A stretch of 64,000 nt of DNA, from the NCBI RefSeq assembly GCF_000018025.1, contig NC_009831.1, positions 1 through 64,000 of the forward strand, read 5' to 3'. The stretch is from Shewanella sediminis HAW-EB3. Its GTDB lineage: Bacteria > Pseudomonadota > Gammaproteobacteria > Enterobacterales > Shewanellaceae. The notes below the pieces were generated by a model. It ran no database searches, was not told where the DNA came from, and saw only the letters and a list, made by a program, of their open reading frames with translations. Made by a program: the position numbers and the translations under genes. This document shows positions 20,933 to 33,510 of the stretch, in pieces; positions within the stretch are counted from its first letter, which is position 1, and every line of letters starts with the position of its first letter.

Positions 20933-23900
20933 TTAGTCATTGGTGCGATTTTCAAAAAAGAACGGTTTTCTCTCTTTTCCTCTGTTTTTGGATCCACCAT
21001 TGAGCTGATTCATGGTTTCGGCATTGTAGAGTTTGCCGTTGACCATAGTATAGGTAACACGATCGGTGATGCGAATATCTTCCAGCGGGTCACCATCGAT
21101 GACAATCAGGTCGGCAAGCTTACCTTGCTCGATAGAACCGATTTGATGATCCATGGCGAAATGTTTCGCCGGATTGATGGTCGCGGTTTTTAATACCTCG
21201 AGGTTACTCATTCCGCCTTGGGCAAACATCCACATCTCCCAATGAGCGGCTAAACCTTCACGCTGACCATGGGCACCAATATTGGGTTTAACACCAAGGT
21301 CGTTCATCTCATTGGCCACGCGTGCAACGTTGAAATGGTTATAGTGTTCATCCGGTGCAGTAGGGCGTCGCATCGAACGGGCTTGTAGCAGATCACCCGG
21401 TACATACATGGAGAGTCTCGGGTGAGCCCAGACATCGGTTTTGTCATACCAGTAGTTCTCACCCGAAATTCCACCATAGGCGACAACCAGAGTAGGTGTA
21501 TAACCAACCTTGGTCTGGCTCCAGAACTGCTTGATGTCATTATAGATAGATGCCGCAGGTAGGGAGTGCTCGATACCTGTATGTCCATCGGCAATCATCG
21601 TCAGGTTATGTTGCAGCAGACTTCCGCCTTCCGGAACCACCATCATCTCGAGTTCACGCGCAGCAGCAATGACTTGCTGTCGCTGATTTCGACGGGGCTG
21701 GTTATAGCTCTTCACACTGAAGGCGCCAACTTTCTTGAGGCGTTCCAGATGAAACTTTGCATCATCCAGTGAATCTATATGGGAGGTGTAACCCGGTCCA
21801 TTGGCACCATACAAAATCGTACCCGTTGAGAAGATGCGAGGACCGGCGATGTTACCCGCTTTCTGTTGCTCCGAAGCGGCAAAAATCTCCGTGGTGTCAT
21901 TGGATGGATCATGAATCGTGGTCACACCCAGAGACAGGTTAGAGTATAGCTCCCAGTTTTGTTGCGGGATAATCTCATCTTCACCCTGTGAACCGTGAGC
22001 GTGTGCATCGAAAAGACCTGGCATTATTGTCTTGCCCTTGATGTCGATCACCTGAGCATCATCTGGCACCTCTGTATCGGCCCCACCAACCGCAACTATG
22101 TGGTTGTTTTTGACTATGACAATGCCGTTTTCAATCACCTTATCATCTTCCATCGTGATAACTTTACCGCCAACGAAAGCGACTGTTCCACGTGGAACAT
22201 CGACATTTTGCGAGAATCCGATGTCGGTTATTTGTGGCTCGATGGCTTTAGCTTGTTTATCGTCAGCTGTCTTATCCTTGGCTGCATAGGCCGTATCGAC
22301 TTCGACTTGATAGAGCTCCGGGCCCAAGGTCCAGTAGAGTTGATCGCTGTCATTGTTCCAGCTGATGCTCTCACCGGCGCGAACGCTAAGCTGAGTGACC
22401 GGAAGGTTATTGGCTTTCGGGCCTATCTCTATGGTTTCGCCATGTTTAGCAAAAGGGGTAACCCATACCTTGAAGCGCTCTGCGAAGGCAAGTTGTTTGC
22501 CATCGGGAGAGACGCGGAATTCTGTTGCATGCTTACTCGTGTAATGCACGCGCTTCTGAAAGCCATCCAAATTTATCGAGGCTAATTCAGGTGTTTCACC
22601 GTGATCCATAAAGTAGACTCGGTCCGATTCGGCACCAAATTGTGGCTGGTAGCCGTCGGGAGTGATCTTAATGTTCTCCTTGCCTTTAGTATCTACCCTG
22701 TACAGTCCAGTCTCCTGAGACCAGCTCCTTGGCGTGATATATCCACCCTTGGCTTTACGGTAAACCACGAATGATCCATCGGGAGAGAAGGTGGGTTCTA
22801 CGTATTTTCCCGGTTCCTTAGTTAAGGTTTTCACTCTCTTATTTCTTAGGCTGACGACGCGAACGCTGCCTTGCTCCAGATCATCCCAGGTGGTGAATAC
22901 GATACTCTTACCGTCACGAGACCACTGAGGAAATAACTCTCTAAGCTCTGAATCCAGTTTAGTTAATCGGGTGCGTTTGCCATCGGACTTTCCATCAGAT
23001 AGGGACTTAACCCATAGCTTGCCCAGTGCTTCATAGACGACCTTCTTACCGTCGGGAGATACCTGTGCCATACGCAGCATCTTCACGTCGAACTTATCCT
23101 TGTCCAGATCTTGTGTAAAACGAACGGCGGGTTGGACGTCGAGCTGGGTCTTAATTGAGAAGGGGATCTGCTTGACAGACTTTGATTCGACATCGAGCTT
23201 ATTAATCTTTCCGCCGGCCCAGAAGACGATCTCTTCATTATCACCGGTCCAACTCATGGTCGGGTAGACGCCATGGATGGCCCAGGTTTCCTGCATATCT
23301 CTGTCTAACTTGCCGTAGAGTTTCTCTGTTTCTCCGGACCTGAGATCCAGCATATAGAGCGATGACTGAAATCCGTCTCGCTTTATGTAAGCAAGCTTCT
23401 TACCGTCTGGACTAGGCGTTGGGCGTATCGCGCCACCTGTGCCTTCGATTAATACTTCGATGTCACCAGTTTGAGTGTCATAACGTTTAATCTTATAGAT
23501 CCCTTTCACCGAGTCTTTGGAGTAATGAAAAGTTTTACCCGGTGTCGCATCCTGACTGAAGTAGATATAACGGCCATCGGGTGAGTAGGCTGGTTCACCG
23601 AGATCTTTCTGTTCGTTTGGACGCTTGGTTAACTTAACTCCCTCGCCGCCAGCGACATGGTACATCCAGACTTCACCGGCGCCTAAACTGCGAGAGCCGG
23701 TAAAGTGCTTACGGGCAACCAGGTATTGAGAATCCGGACTCCAGGCTGGGCTATTGAGTAGGCGGAATGTCTCTTCGGTTACCGCTCTGGGGTTGCTTCC
23801 ATCGGCTTCCATGACCCAAATGTTATCGCCACCATCCTCATCTGAGGTGAAAGCTATGTATTTACCGTCCGGACTGTAGACGGGCTGCATCTGCCAGGCT

Positions 23901-24178
23901 ATCCCCTTGGCCAGTACTTTCGCTTCGCCACCTTTCATCGGGATCTGATAGATATCACCTAACATATCGAACACGATATGTTTGCCATTGGGACTGACAC
24001 TAACATTCATCCAGGTGCCTTCGGTGACATCGATACTCACTTTTTCAAGTGGTGCATTTGCGGGAGCGTTTACCTGCCAGGCTGGCTCTTTTTCTGATAG
24101 GGTTTCTTCTGCAAAAATAGGTGGGGTAAAGCTGAGTGCTATGGCTGCACATAGTGGGGTGAGCTTATGTTTTAACAT
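20933..24178 (-). CDS. Secreted PD40 (TolB-like) propeller plus amidohydrolase
   Basis: A 1081-residue exported protein. Residues 1-23 form a signal peptide ending in IFA, before EETLSEKE. Residues about 50-650 hold repeated TolB/PD40 units of the type SPDGKYIAF or SPDGKKLAY, forming one or two beta-propellers. From about residue 670 follows a metal-dependent amidohydrolase domain with the metal-binding HAH in LFDAHAHGSQGE, further His residues (GIEHSLP and NIGAHGQREGLAAHWEM) and the usual ending GKLADLIVIDGDPLEDI. It is probably a periplasmic hydrolase of cyclic amides or peptides. The substrate is unknown. A parS site lies inside the gene. Confidence 0.88.
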   Translation of the reverse strand: MLKHKLTPLCAAIALSFTPPIFAEETLSEKEPAWQVNAPANAPLEKVSIDVTEGTWMNVSVSPNGKHIVFDMLGDIYQIPMKGGEAKVLAKGIAWQMQPVYSPDGKYIAFTSDEDGGDNIWVMEADGSNPRAVTEETFRLLNSPAWSPDSQYLVARKHFTGSRSLGAGEVWMYHVAGGEGVKLTKRPNEQKDLGEPAYSPDGRYIYFSQDATPGKTFHYSKDSVKGIYKIKRYDTQTGDIEVLIEGTGGAIRPTPSPDGKKLAYIKRDGFQSSLYMLDLRSGETEKLYGKLDRDMQETWAIHGVYPTMSWTGDNEEIVFWAGGKINKLDVESKSVKQIPFSIKTQLDVQPAVRFTQDLDKDKFDVKMLRMAQVSPDGKKVVYEALGKLWVKSLSDGKSDGKRTRLTKLDSELRELFPQWSRDGKSIVFTTWDDLEQGSVRVVSLRNKRVKTLTKEPGKYVEPTFSPDGSFVVYRKAKGGYITPRSWSQETGLYRVDTKGKENIKITPDGYQPQFGAESDRVYFMDHGETPELASINLDGFQKRVHYTSKHATEFRVSPDGKQLAFAERFKVWVTPFAKHGETIEIGPKANNLPVTQLSVRAGESISWNNDSDQLYWTLGPELYQVEVDTAYAAKDKTADDKQAKAIEPQITDIGFSQNVDVPRGTVAFVGGKVITMEDDKVIENGIVIVKNNHIVAVGGADTEVPDDAQVIDIKGKTIMPGLFDAHAHGSQGEDEIIPQQNWELYSNLSLGVTTIHDPSNDTTEIFAASEQQKAGNIAGPRIFSTGTILYGANGPGYTSHIDSLDDAKFHLERLKKVGAFSVKSYNQPRRNQRQQVIAAARELEMMVVPEGGSLLQHNLTMIADGHTGIEHSLPAASIYNDIKQFWSQTKVGYTPTLVVAYGGISGENYWYDKTDVWAHPRLSMYVPGDLLQARSMRRPTAPDEHYNHFNVARVANEMNDLGVKPNIGAHGQREGLAAHWEMWMFAQGGMSNLEVLKTATINPAKHFAMDHQIGSIEQGKLADLIVIDGDPLEDIRITDRVTYTMVNGKLYNAETMNQLNGGSKNRGKERKPFFFENRTND
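22184..22199. promoter_or_regulatory. parS site within the amidohydrolase gene
   Basis: TGTTCCACGTGGAACA is a perfect 16-bp palindrome, identical to the site at 20789-20804, only 1.4 kb away. It lies within coding sequence and encodes a Val-Pro-Arg-Gly-Thr stretch in the linker before the amidohydrolase domain. Confidence 0.85.
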
Positions 24179-24404
24179 TTGAATCCCTGTTTTATATCGT
24201 TGATATAATGAAAGCCGCTCTGTTGGCGCTTTTCTCGTTATAGTTTTTGCATGCTATATACACATCTAATTCGGTATTATTTATCGCTCATTTATGTGAT
24301 CAGTAAAACAAAAAGTGTGTAGCTTTTTTGTATCGACAGGATAGGGGGAAGTGTCAAAGAGGGGTTAAACTGGCCGGGCTGTAGGAGTTTTTCGGTAGTT
24401 AGCT

Positions 24405-24845
24405 TTAGCTTAGCAGTTGAACAAGATCGCCTTTATTGATTATGGCATCGTTTAATACCCGGCAGGTCACACCGCCACGCCAATCCGGAGTCAGTGCCGC
24501 TTCGAGCCCTGCGTGCGCTATTTCCATTTTTTTACAGGGATCGGTTTCGCCGGTGATCTCGAGTGTCAGCTTGCCAATACGTAATAACTTACCTTGATCT
24601 GCGGCACAGAAACAGTGTCCTTCGATCAACAGGTTTGCACGTCGGGTCGTCCAGGGAAGCGGTGAATCGAGCTCGGCGCAAACAAGTTGCCATTGGTCTT
24701 TGGACATTACCGTGATCTGACGTTTACCCGGACGCCCAAAGAAATCTTGCTCTACACCATGAGTCTGGGTGACGTTAGCCGACTCAACTAACGTCATAGG
24801 GCCTTGCTTGATTGGTTTAAACCCGATACCTATAAGTTTCTTCAT
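24405..24845 (-). CDS. MOSC domain protein
   Basis: A 146-residue protein made almost only of a MOSC (molybdenum cofactor sulfurase C-terminal) domain. Features include GVEQDFFGRPGKRQITVMSKDQW, TTRRANLLIEG and the conserved Cys in GETDPCKKMEIAHAGL, which in the family is thought to carry sulfur or bind molybdenum cofactor. It follows tusA by 24 bp on the same strand, suggesting a shared role in sulfur transfer. The substrate is unknown. Confidence 0.85.
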   Translation of the reverse strand: MKKLIGIGFKPIKQGPMTLVESANVTQTHGVEQDFFGRPGKRQITVMSKDQWQLVCAELDSPLPWTTRRANLLIEGHCFCAADQGKLLRIGKLTLEITGETDPCKKMEIAHAGLEAALTPDWRGGVTCRVLNDAIINKGDLVQLLS

Positions 24846-24869
24846 TGTGCAATCCTTGCTCTGCTCGGC

Positions 24870-25115
24870 TTATAAGCCTTTCTGAATAAGGTATTGGTAG
24901 GGCGTCGAGTCTGTTTGGCTGGCCAGCAGTTTATGGTCCATAAATTCACAGAAGCTGGGAATATCACGAGTCGTGGCCGGATCATCGGCGATGATCAATA
25001 GTGTTTCACCCTGAGCCATCTTGCGTACTGATTTACGAACCATCATGACCGGCTCCGGGCACCTGAGTCCGAGAGCATCGAGTTGGTGTTGTGCTTCTGA
25101 AAATGGGTCGCTCAT
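24870..25115 (-). CDS. tusA: Sulfurtransferase TusA
   Basis: TusA carries persulfide sulfur from IscS to TusBCD for 2-thiolation of tRNA wobble uridine, and supplies sulfur for molybdenum cofactor. The 81-residue protein has the SirA/TusA signature [17 protein letters not shown] with the active Cys19. It sits upstream of the MOSC gene in the same direction, which fits sulfur relay. Confidence 0.94.
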   Translation of the reverse strand: MSDPFSEAQHQLDALGLRCPEPVMMVRKSVRKMAQGETLLIIADDPATTRDIPSFCEFMDHKLLASQTDSTPYQYLIQKGL

Positions 25116-25291
25116 GTTTATAACCTAATTGACTGGAATGAAATATTTTTGAGTTACTTAGAAATTGCACTGTAACAGTGGGGGCTAATATTACGCTAGC
25201 CTTAAAAATATGCCAAGTAGCGCCGAAGCTTTTGTGAGCTCAGACCCGTGAAACCATCAGTATAGTCATGTCTGAGAAGGCCATGTCTGTA

Positions 25292-25307
25292 TGTTTCACG
25301 TGGAACA
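25292..25307. promoter_or_regulatory. parS site between ybaK and tusA
   Basis: TGTTTCACGTGGAACA is a hybrid of the two arm types seen at 11992 and 20789 and keeps the full CACGTG core. It lies in non-coding DNA, 14 bp beyond the ybaK stop and about 180 bp before tusA. It is the rightmost of the parS set. Confidence 0.85.
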
Positions 25308-25321
25308 CTTGAGAAATAACA

Positions 25322-25789
25322 CTAGACGATGAGGGGGGCAAACAGTGCTCTCGTCAGTTTTAACAGTGCAGAGGGGGTAAGTTCTATATCCAGGCCACGC
25401 TTTCCACCACTGACGTAGAGCTGGTCGAGTTGCTCTGCCGAGGTATCGATATAGGTTAACAGAGGACGCTTTTGACCTAAGGGACTCACCCCTCCTAATA
25501 CATAACCGGTAGAACGTTCGACTTCCTCAGCCGAGGCCATGGCGGCCTTCTTAACTCCAGCTACCTTTGCAAGTGCTTTCATATTAAGTTTCTCTTCAAC
25601 CGGAATAATCGCTACGACTAGCTTTCCACTGTCGAGTTTGGCCACCAAAGTTTTAAATACCAGTTTTGCATCGAGATTGAGTTTCGTCGCAGCCTCAATC
25701 CCGTAGGCCAGTGCACTGGCTTCATGCTGGTATTCATGAATAGTATGTTTGATGTGTGCTTTTTTTAAGAGGTCAATTGCAGGAGTCAT
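25322..25789 (-). CDS. ybaK: Cys-tRNA(Pro)/Cys-tRNA(Cys) deacylase YbaK/EbsC
   Basis: YbaK hydrolyses cysteine mischarged on tRNA-Pro, a proofreading activity acting in trans. The 155-residue protein has the family features MTPAIDLLKKAHIKHTIHEY, KTLVAKLDSGKLVVAIIP, and YVLGGVSPLGQKRPLLTYID with the conserved GGVSPLG loop. It has a parS site 14 bp past its stop. Confidence 0.92.
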   Translation of the reverse strand: MTPAIDLLKKAHIKHTIHEYQHEASALAYGIEAATKLNLDAKLVFKTLVAKLDSGKLVVAIIPVEEKLNMKALAKVAGVKKAAMASAEEVERSTGYVLGGVSPLGQKRPLLTYIDTSAEQLDQLYVSGGKRGLDIELTPSALLKLTRALFAPLIV

Positions 25790-25811
25790 AAGTTGTGTCT
25801 ACACGAATTTA

Positions 25812-25948
25812 TTAAATGAGTTTAACCATAACGAGTACGTCGACACCATGATAAGTGACCTCTTCAATGGCAGTCCAGCCCATTCGAGCATATAAACCTC
25901 CGGTTTTATCTTCTGTTTGAAGGTAGAGTCTTGTGATGCCTTGTTTTC
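25812..25948 (-). pseudogene. GNAT acetyltransferase C-terminal remnant
   Basis: Reading leftward from about 25948 to the TAA at 25812-25814, the frame gives KQGITRLYLQTEDKTGGLYA, continuing through RMGWTAIEEVTYHGVD to VLVMVKLI. This is the typical last 40 residues of a GNAT N-acetyltransferase (the LYLQT..GLYARMGW pattern). A stop lies just upstream in the same frame and no acetyl-CoA binding region is present. It is the tail of a gene whose front has been lost. Confidence 0.7.
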
Positions 25949-26005
25949 AAGGGGAAGTGCTTGTGTTTCCGGGGCTTGCTAGGGAGGCGTTCAACGTGGA
26001 TCATA

Positions 26006-26043
26006 AAAGAAGACCCCAGGAACGAGTCCTTAGGGTCTTCTTA
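26006..26043 (-). terminator. Terminator after fadA
   Basis: AGAAGACCC pairs with GGGTCTTCT around a roughly 16-bp centre, with A and T runs outside. It lies about 30 bp past the fadA stop. Confidence 0.75.
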
Positions 26044-26072
26044 CTTAACTTAAAGTTTATAGCTTAAGCTGA

Positions 26073-27257
<1,185 letters not shown>

Positions 27258-29408
27258 TTAAGACTGGTAGTAGCTGCCGTTATTAGCGGCGAGTTCGCGC
27301 ATGGCATCGGTTACTTGATATAGGCCACCTAGGTGAGCATATTTATCGGCAAGTGCCACGAAGTTAGCTACACCCATGGTATCGATATAGCGGAACACAC
27401 CACCTCTGAATGGCGGGAATCCAAGACCAAATACCAGACCCATATCGGCTTCCGCCGGAGTCGCAATAATTCCCTCTTCGAGACAGCGAACCGTTTCGAT
27501 AATCATAGGGATCATGGTGCGGGCGATAATATCCTCAGATTCAAATGCCTTAAGCTCACCAAACTCTGCGCCTAATAGCTCATAGCTGGTTGGGTCGACA
27601 TCTTTCTTTGGCTTGCCGCGACGGTCGACCGAATAAGCATAGAAACCTTTGCTGTTCTTCTGTCCGAAGCGCTCAGCTTCGAACATGATATCGATAGCAT
27701 CTTTACCATTCTTACCCATGCGATCCGGGAAGCCTTCGGCCATAACGGCTTGTGCATGATGACCGGTATCAATACCGACTACATCGAGCAGGTAGGCCGG
27801 ACCCATAGGCCAGCCAAATTGCTTCTCCATCACCTTATCGATAGCGGCGAAATCTGCGCCGTCTGCAAGCAGGCCGCTGAAGCCTGCAAAGTAAGGAAAG
27901 AGCACGCGGTTTACAAAGAAGCCGGGGCAGTCGTTAACAACGATAGGTGTTTTACCCATCTTGCTGGCGTAAGCGACAACGGAAGCGATAGTCTCTTCAG
28001 AACTATTCTCACCACGAATGACCTCAACGAGTGGCATCTTATGCACCGGGTTAAAGAAGTGCATACCACAGAAGCGCTCAGGCTTCTTCAGGCTCTTAGC
28101 GAGCAGGTTGATCGAGATGGTCGAGGTGTTTGAGGTGATGATGGCGTCATCACTAACGTTTTGTTCAACCTCTGCCAGTACCATAGACTTAACTTTTGGA
28201 TGCTCAACAACGGCTTCTACGACAACGTCGACATCTTTAACCGGTGTGTAATCAAGGGTCGCAGTGATGTTATTGAGGACCTTAGCCATTTTCTGAGGCG
28301 TCGAACGGCCACGCTTGATCTGAGCGGCCAGTAACTTAGAGGCTTCGCCCAGACCCAATTCGAGGGCAGGTTGTGCGATATCTTTCATAATAATCGGAGT
28401 GCCTTTGCTGGCACTCTGATAGGCGATACCACCACCCATGATACCGGCACCGAGTACGGCTGCTGTATCGATATTTTTCGCTAACTTGCCGGCTTTCTTT
28501 GCCTTGCCTTTAACGAGTTGGTCGTTAAGGAATATACCGATTAATGCCTGTGCAACGTCGGTCTTGGCCAGCTTAACAAAGGCTTGGTGTTCAACTTTCA
28601 ATGCGTCAGCACGTCCGCATCTTGCGGCTTGTTCGATAACACTGATTGCCGCCATTGGAGCCGGGTAATGTTTGCCTGCTATCTTGAATACCATGCCTTT
28701 GGCTGTAGCAAATGACATCATGGCTTCTAATTTTGGTAGCGTTAGTGCCGCCTGTTTACGGGCGCGGCGAGATTGCCAGTCGAGCTTTTCAGCCAGTGCA
28801 TCTTTAAGCATCTTAATGGCTGAAGCTTGTAAATTTTCGGGAGCAACAACCGCATCGATAGCGCCAACTTTTAATGCGGCTTCAGGGCGTTGATCTTTAC
28901 CCGATGTTATCCACTCCAGCGCATTATCGGTACCGATAAGGCGAGGTAGACGAACGGTACCACCGAAACCAGGAATTAAGCCCAACTTAGTTTCTGGCAG
29001 ACCAATTTTTGCTGTGGTATCGGCAATACGGAAATCGGTTGCCAGCACAGTTTCGAACCCACCACCCAATGCGAAGCCGTTAATGGCTGAAATTGTTGGG
29101 AATGGGAGATCTTCTAACTTATTGAATACCACGTTAGCTTCGGCAATCCATGGAAGAAGAACACTATCTTCTTGAGCAAATAAGCCGAGAAACTCAGTGA
29201 TATCGGCACCGACAATAAAAGCACCTTTAGCTGACGTCAGTACTAATGCTTGAATGTGTGAGTCTTGCTGAATTGCGTCTAATGCTGCATCGAGAGAGTT
29301 AATCGTCTCTCTATCCAGTTTATTGACAGAGCCCGATGCGTTAAAGCATAACCGGGCAATATTATCCTCAAGTAACTCAACCTGAATCGTAGGACTTTGG
29401 TAGATCAT
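27258..29408 (-). CDS. fadB: Fatty acid oxidation complex alpha subunit
   Basis: FadB carries enoyl-CoA hydratase, isomerase and 3-hydroxyacyl-CoA dehydrogenase activities. I choose the ATG at 29408 ([15 protein letters not shown]), giving 716 residues. The N-terminal crotonase domain has GADITEF and [10 protein letters not shown]. The NAD-binding fold begins near residue 315 with [11 protein letters not shown] and continues with [17 protein letters not shown] and the C-terminal dehydrogenase domain. fadB-fadA is one leftward operon. A PsrA-like site lies in the upstream region. Confidence 0.97.
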   Translation of the reverse strand: MIYQSPTIQVELLEDNIARLCFNASGSVNKLDRETINSLDAALDAIQQDSHIQALVLTSAKGAFIVGADITEFLGLFAQEDSVLLPWIAEANVVFNKLEDLPFPTISAINGFALGGGFETVLATDFRIADTTAKIGLPETKLGLIPGFGGTVRLPRLIGTDNALEWITSGKDQRPEAALKVGAIDAVVAPENLQASAIKMLKDALAEKLDWQSRRARKQAALTLPKLEAMMSFATAKGMVFKIAGKHYPAPMAAISVIEQAARCGRADALKVEHQAFVKLAKTDVAQALIGIFLNDQLVKGKAKKAGKLAKNIDTAAVLGAGIMGGGIAYQSASKGTPIIMKDIAQPALELGLGEASKLLAAQIKRGRSTPQKMAKVLNNITATLDYTPVKDVDVVVEAVVEHPKVKSMVLAEVEQNVSDDAIITSNTSTISINLLAKSLKKPERFCGMHFFNPVHKMPLVEVIRGENSSEETIASVVAYASKMGKTPIVVNDCPGFFVNRVLFPYFAGFSGLLADGADFAAIDKVMEKQFGWPMGPAYLLDVVGIDTGHHAQAVMAEGFPDRMGKNGKDAIDIMFEAERFGQKNSKGFYAYSVDRRGKPKKDVDPTSYELLGAEFGELKAFESEDIIARTMIPMIIETVRCLEEGIIATPAEADMGLVFGLGFPPFRGGVFRYIDTMGVANFVALADKYAHLGGLYQVTDAMRELAANNGSYYQS

Positions 29409-29620
29409 TGCTTGCTTCCTTTTGCGTGATACCTGTCTTTGTTTTATGCCCGAAATCATCGAAACTGGAGTTTTTATTGCCTGCTCTTAATGGCTTACCA
29501 TCAATTCAAATTTTCTCGGGTATATGTAATTAGGTAAATGTTCTATCTCACAACAGGCCATCATTTGACCACTTGTGACTCAGTGTGCTTGTAAAATGAG
29601 TAAATTACAACACCCAATTT

Positions 29621-29633
29621 AAACGGGTGTTTG
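29621..29633. promoter_or_regulatory. Possible PsrA (fatty acid regulator) site
   Basis: AAACGGGTGTTTG fits the PsrA pattern AAAC-N4-GTTT. It lies about 210 bp upstream of fadB in the shared fadB-pepQ control region. PsrA is known to control fatty acid degradation in Shewanella. The match is short, so this is a suggestion only. The rest of the 386-bp gap (29409-29794) shows no gene. Confidence 0.4.
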
Positions 29634-29791
29634 ATTTCGCCTTGGTTAGGGGGATTTTTCACCTTTATGTTAGACTGTTCTAAGTATCTAAATTGATTTT
29701 AAATAGCTTAGTTGACTGAGTAGGAAGTGTGAGTCTATTACTTAATAAATTGAGCAGTATGAATTAGCAGTAAACCATCTACAGGAAATAG

Positions 29792-31114
<1,323 letters not shown>

Positions 31115-31166
31115 TGAATTTTCTGATAGATTTTACATCAACATTCGGTGTGGTAAGAGGTAAAGA

Positions 31167-31781
31167 TTGACCGATAGTTATCAGGTTCCATCGGCTGAGC
31201 TGGTGATTGAGGAGGAGATTAAGCATAGCCGCTTCATATCTGTTTTATTCCATTGTCAGTCTTACGAAGAACTGAAGTGTGTACTTACTAACGTGAAGGC
31301 TGATTATCCAGGGGCCAGCCATTATTGCTATGCATTTGTCGCTGCGGAACCACAAAATAGTATTGCTATAGGCTCAAGTGACGACGGAGAGCCTGCCGGA
31401 AGTGCCGGACGCCCTATGCTGGCGACGCTACAGGGGGCCAATGTTGGAGAGATCGGCGCCATTGTCGTACGTTATTTCGGTGGCACAAAATTGGGTGTTG
31501 GTGGACTCGTCAGGGCCTACAGCTCAGGAATTAAACAAGGGCTCACTCAACTGCAGACTGAGTTGAAGCAGATTAGATATCCCGGCTCCTTGGTGTGTGA
31601 GTATAGCCAGCTAAAAGATGTTGAGTATCTATTGAATCAATATGATGCAGTTGTCGAAGATAGATCTTTTGCAGAAAAGGTGACACTTGAGTTTGAGATC
31701 CCAAAGCGTTATCAAGAGACGTTGAATCTCGGTTTGGCTACGATGAGTCAGGGGATGTTGTCGGCAAAGTTTAAGAGTTAG
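31167..31781 (+). CDS. yigZ: YigZ/IMPACT family protein
   Basis: A 204-residue protein of the UPF0029/IMPACT family. The N-terminal domain shows IKHSRFISVLF, then SSDDGEPAGSAGRPML and VVRYFGGTKLGVGGLVRAYS, the family hallmark. The C-terminal DUF1949 domain follows. It may bind RNA or act in translation control. The frame begins with TTG at 31167, after AGGTAAAGA. Confidence 0.92.
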   Translation: MTDSYQVPSAELVIEEEIKHSRFISVLFHCQSYEELKCVLTNVKADYPGASHYCYAFVAAEPQNSIAIGSSDDGEPAGSAGRPMLATLQGANVGEIGAIVVRYFGGTKLGVGGLVRAYSSGIKQGLTQLQTELKQIRYPGSLVCEYSQLKDVEYLLNQYDAVVEDRSFAEKVTLEFEIPKRYQETLNLGLATMSQGMLSAKFKS

Positions 31782-31955
31782 TGCGTCAAGACTCATACGT
31801 TAAGGCGATAGTTGTAATGACTGTGGCCGATGGGTTTCTGCTTGAATCGGTGAGAGTATATTGTTCGATAAGCCGCAATGCTGTTGCGCGTTAATCATTT
31901 GTGCGAAAATAGTAAAGTACAAGGTGTGCAAACTTAGGGACGACTGAATAGCTTA

Positions 31956-33413
31956 ATGCAATATAGAACAATAATAAGAATAACAGGCCTCTTAATGGGG
32001 TTGTTCTCTCTGTCATTACTTCCTCCGGCTTTGGTGGCAGTGATCTATAAAGATGGTGGCGGAACGGCATTTATACAGGCTTTTGCACTCAGCCTTTTTC
32101 TTGGCTTTATTCTTTGGTATCCAAACAGAAAGCACCACAAAGATCTGCGTACCCGTGAAGGCTTCCTGCTCGTGGTTCTTTTCTGGGGTGTGCTAGGTTC
32201 TATCGGTGCCGTGCCCTTTATATTTACCGCTCAACCAGACCTGAGTATGACCGACAGCTTTTTCGAGTCATTCTCGGCGCTGACAACTACAGGTGCTACT
32301 GTGATTGTTGGTCTGGATTCACTTCCTAAAGCAATCCTGTTTTATCGCCACCTGTTGCAATGGTTAGGCGGCATGGGGATCATTGTGCTGGCTGTGGCAA
32401 TATTACCTGTATTGGGTATCGGGGGGATGCAGCTCTATCGAGCAGAAATGCCTGGACCCGTAAAAGACAGTAAGATGACGCCCAGGATTGCAGAGACGGC
32501 TAAGGCGTTGTGGTATATCTATTTTGCATTAACGATTGCCTGTGCATTTGCTTATTGGGTCGCAGGCATGGATCTATTTGATGCTATCTGCCACTCTTTC
32601 TCGACGATTGCCATTGGCGGTTTCTCCACCCATGATGCCAGTATGGGCTACTTCGACAGCACTGCAATTAACATGGTGTGTGTGGTTTTTCTGCTTATCG
32701 CGGCGCTTAATTTTAGCCTGCACTTCGCCGCTTTTACACGTCGTGGAATCAACCTGAAAGTCTATTTCAGAGATGCTGAGTTTAAGGCTTTAATCATAGT
32801 GCAGCTGGTTTTGACCGGGATCTGTTTTGCGACTCTCTACCATTCGGGGATCTATGACTCACCCGAAGAGACATTAGACTTTGCCCTATTTCAGGCTGTT
32901 TCAATATCTACCACGGCAGGCTTCGGTACTGAAAGCTTCCATGTGTGGCCACTATTCCTGCCGATGTTACTTATCTTCTCAAGTTTCATTGGTGGCTGTG
33001 GTGGATCGACCGCCGGTGGTATCAAGGTGATGCGGATGATCTTGCTGTTGAAGCAGGGCTCACGAGAATTGAAACGTCTTGTACATCCAAGAGGAATGTT
33101 CTCCATCCGTATAGGAAACAAGGCCCTTCCTGAGCGTGTTATCGATGCGGTATGGGGGTTCTTCTCTGCCTATGCGCTGGTCTTCGTTATCTGTATGTTG
33201 GCTTTGATGGCGATGGGGATGGATAATATCACCGCATTTAGTGCTACCGCGGCTTGCCTGAATAACCTGGGGCCAGGTCTGGGTGAAGTTGCCAGCAACT
33301 ATGCCAGTATCAGTGATGGCGCTAAGTGGGTTCTGCTGATAGCTATGCTGTTTGGACGACTCGAAGTCTTTACCTTATTGGTACTGTTTACACCAACATT
33401 CTGGAGAACCTAA
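31956..33413 (+). CDS. trkH: Trk potassium uptake protein TrkH
   Basis: An inner-membrane K+ translocating subunit, gated by TrkA. The 485-residue protein has the four MPM pore repeats with filter-like loops TTTGATV, TIAIGGFS, STTAGFG and LNNLGPGLG, and about ten membrane segments. It lies in the conserved pepQ-yigZ-trkH-hemG string. A second, divergent TrkH is encoded at 36602-38044 beside trkA. Confidence 0.95.
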   Translation: MQYRTIIRITGLLMGLFSLSLLPPALVAVIYKDGGGTAFIQAFALSLFLGFILWYPNRKHHKDLRTREGFLLVVLFWGVLGSIGAVPFIFTAQPDLSMTDSFFESFSALTTTGATVIVGLDSLPKAILFYRHLLQWLGGMGIIVLAVAILPVLGIGGMQLYRAEMPGPVKDSKMTPRIAETAKALWYIYFALTIACAFAYWVAGMDLFDAICHSFSTIAIGGFSTHDASMGYFDSTAINMVCVVFLLIAALNFSLHFAAFTRRGINLKVYFRDAEFKALIIVQLVLTGICFATLYHSGIYDSPEETLDFALFQAVSISTTAGFGTESFHVWPLFLPMLLIFSSFIGGCGGSTAGGIKVMRMILLLKQGSRELKRLVHPRGMFSIRIGNKALPERVIDAVWGFFSAYALVFVICMLALMAMGMDNITAFSATAACLNNLGPGLGEVASNYASISDGAKWVLLIAMLFGRLEVFTLLVLFTPTFWRT

Positions 33414-33510
33414 CTTTTCACTTATCATGAAGAGTTATCTCAATGCGGGGAGGAAAGCTTGGTCCATCTCCTCTTAGAACTCATAATGCAAACATAATTT
33501 GGGAAACCTG

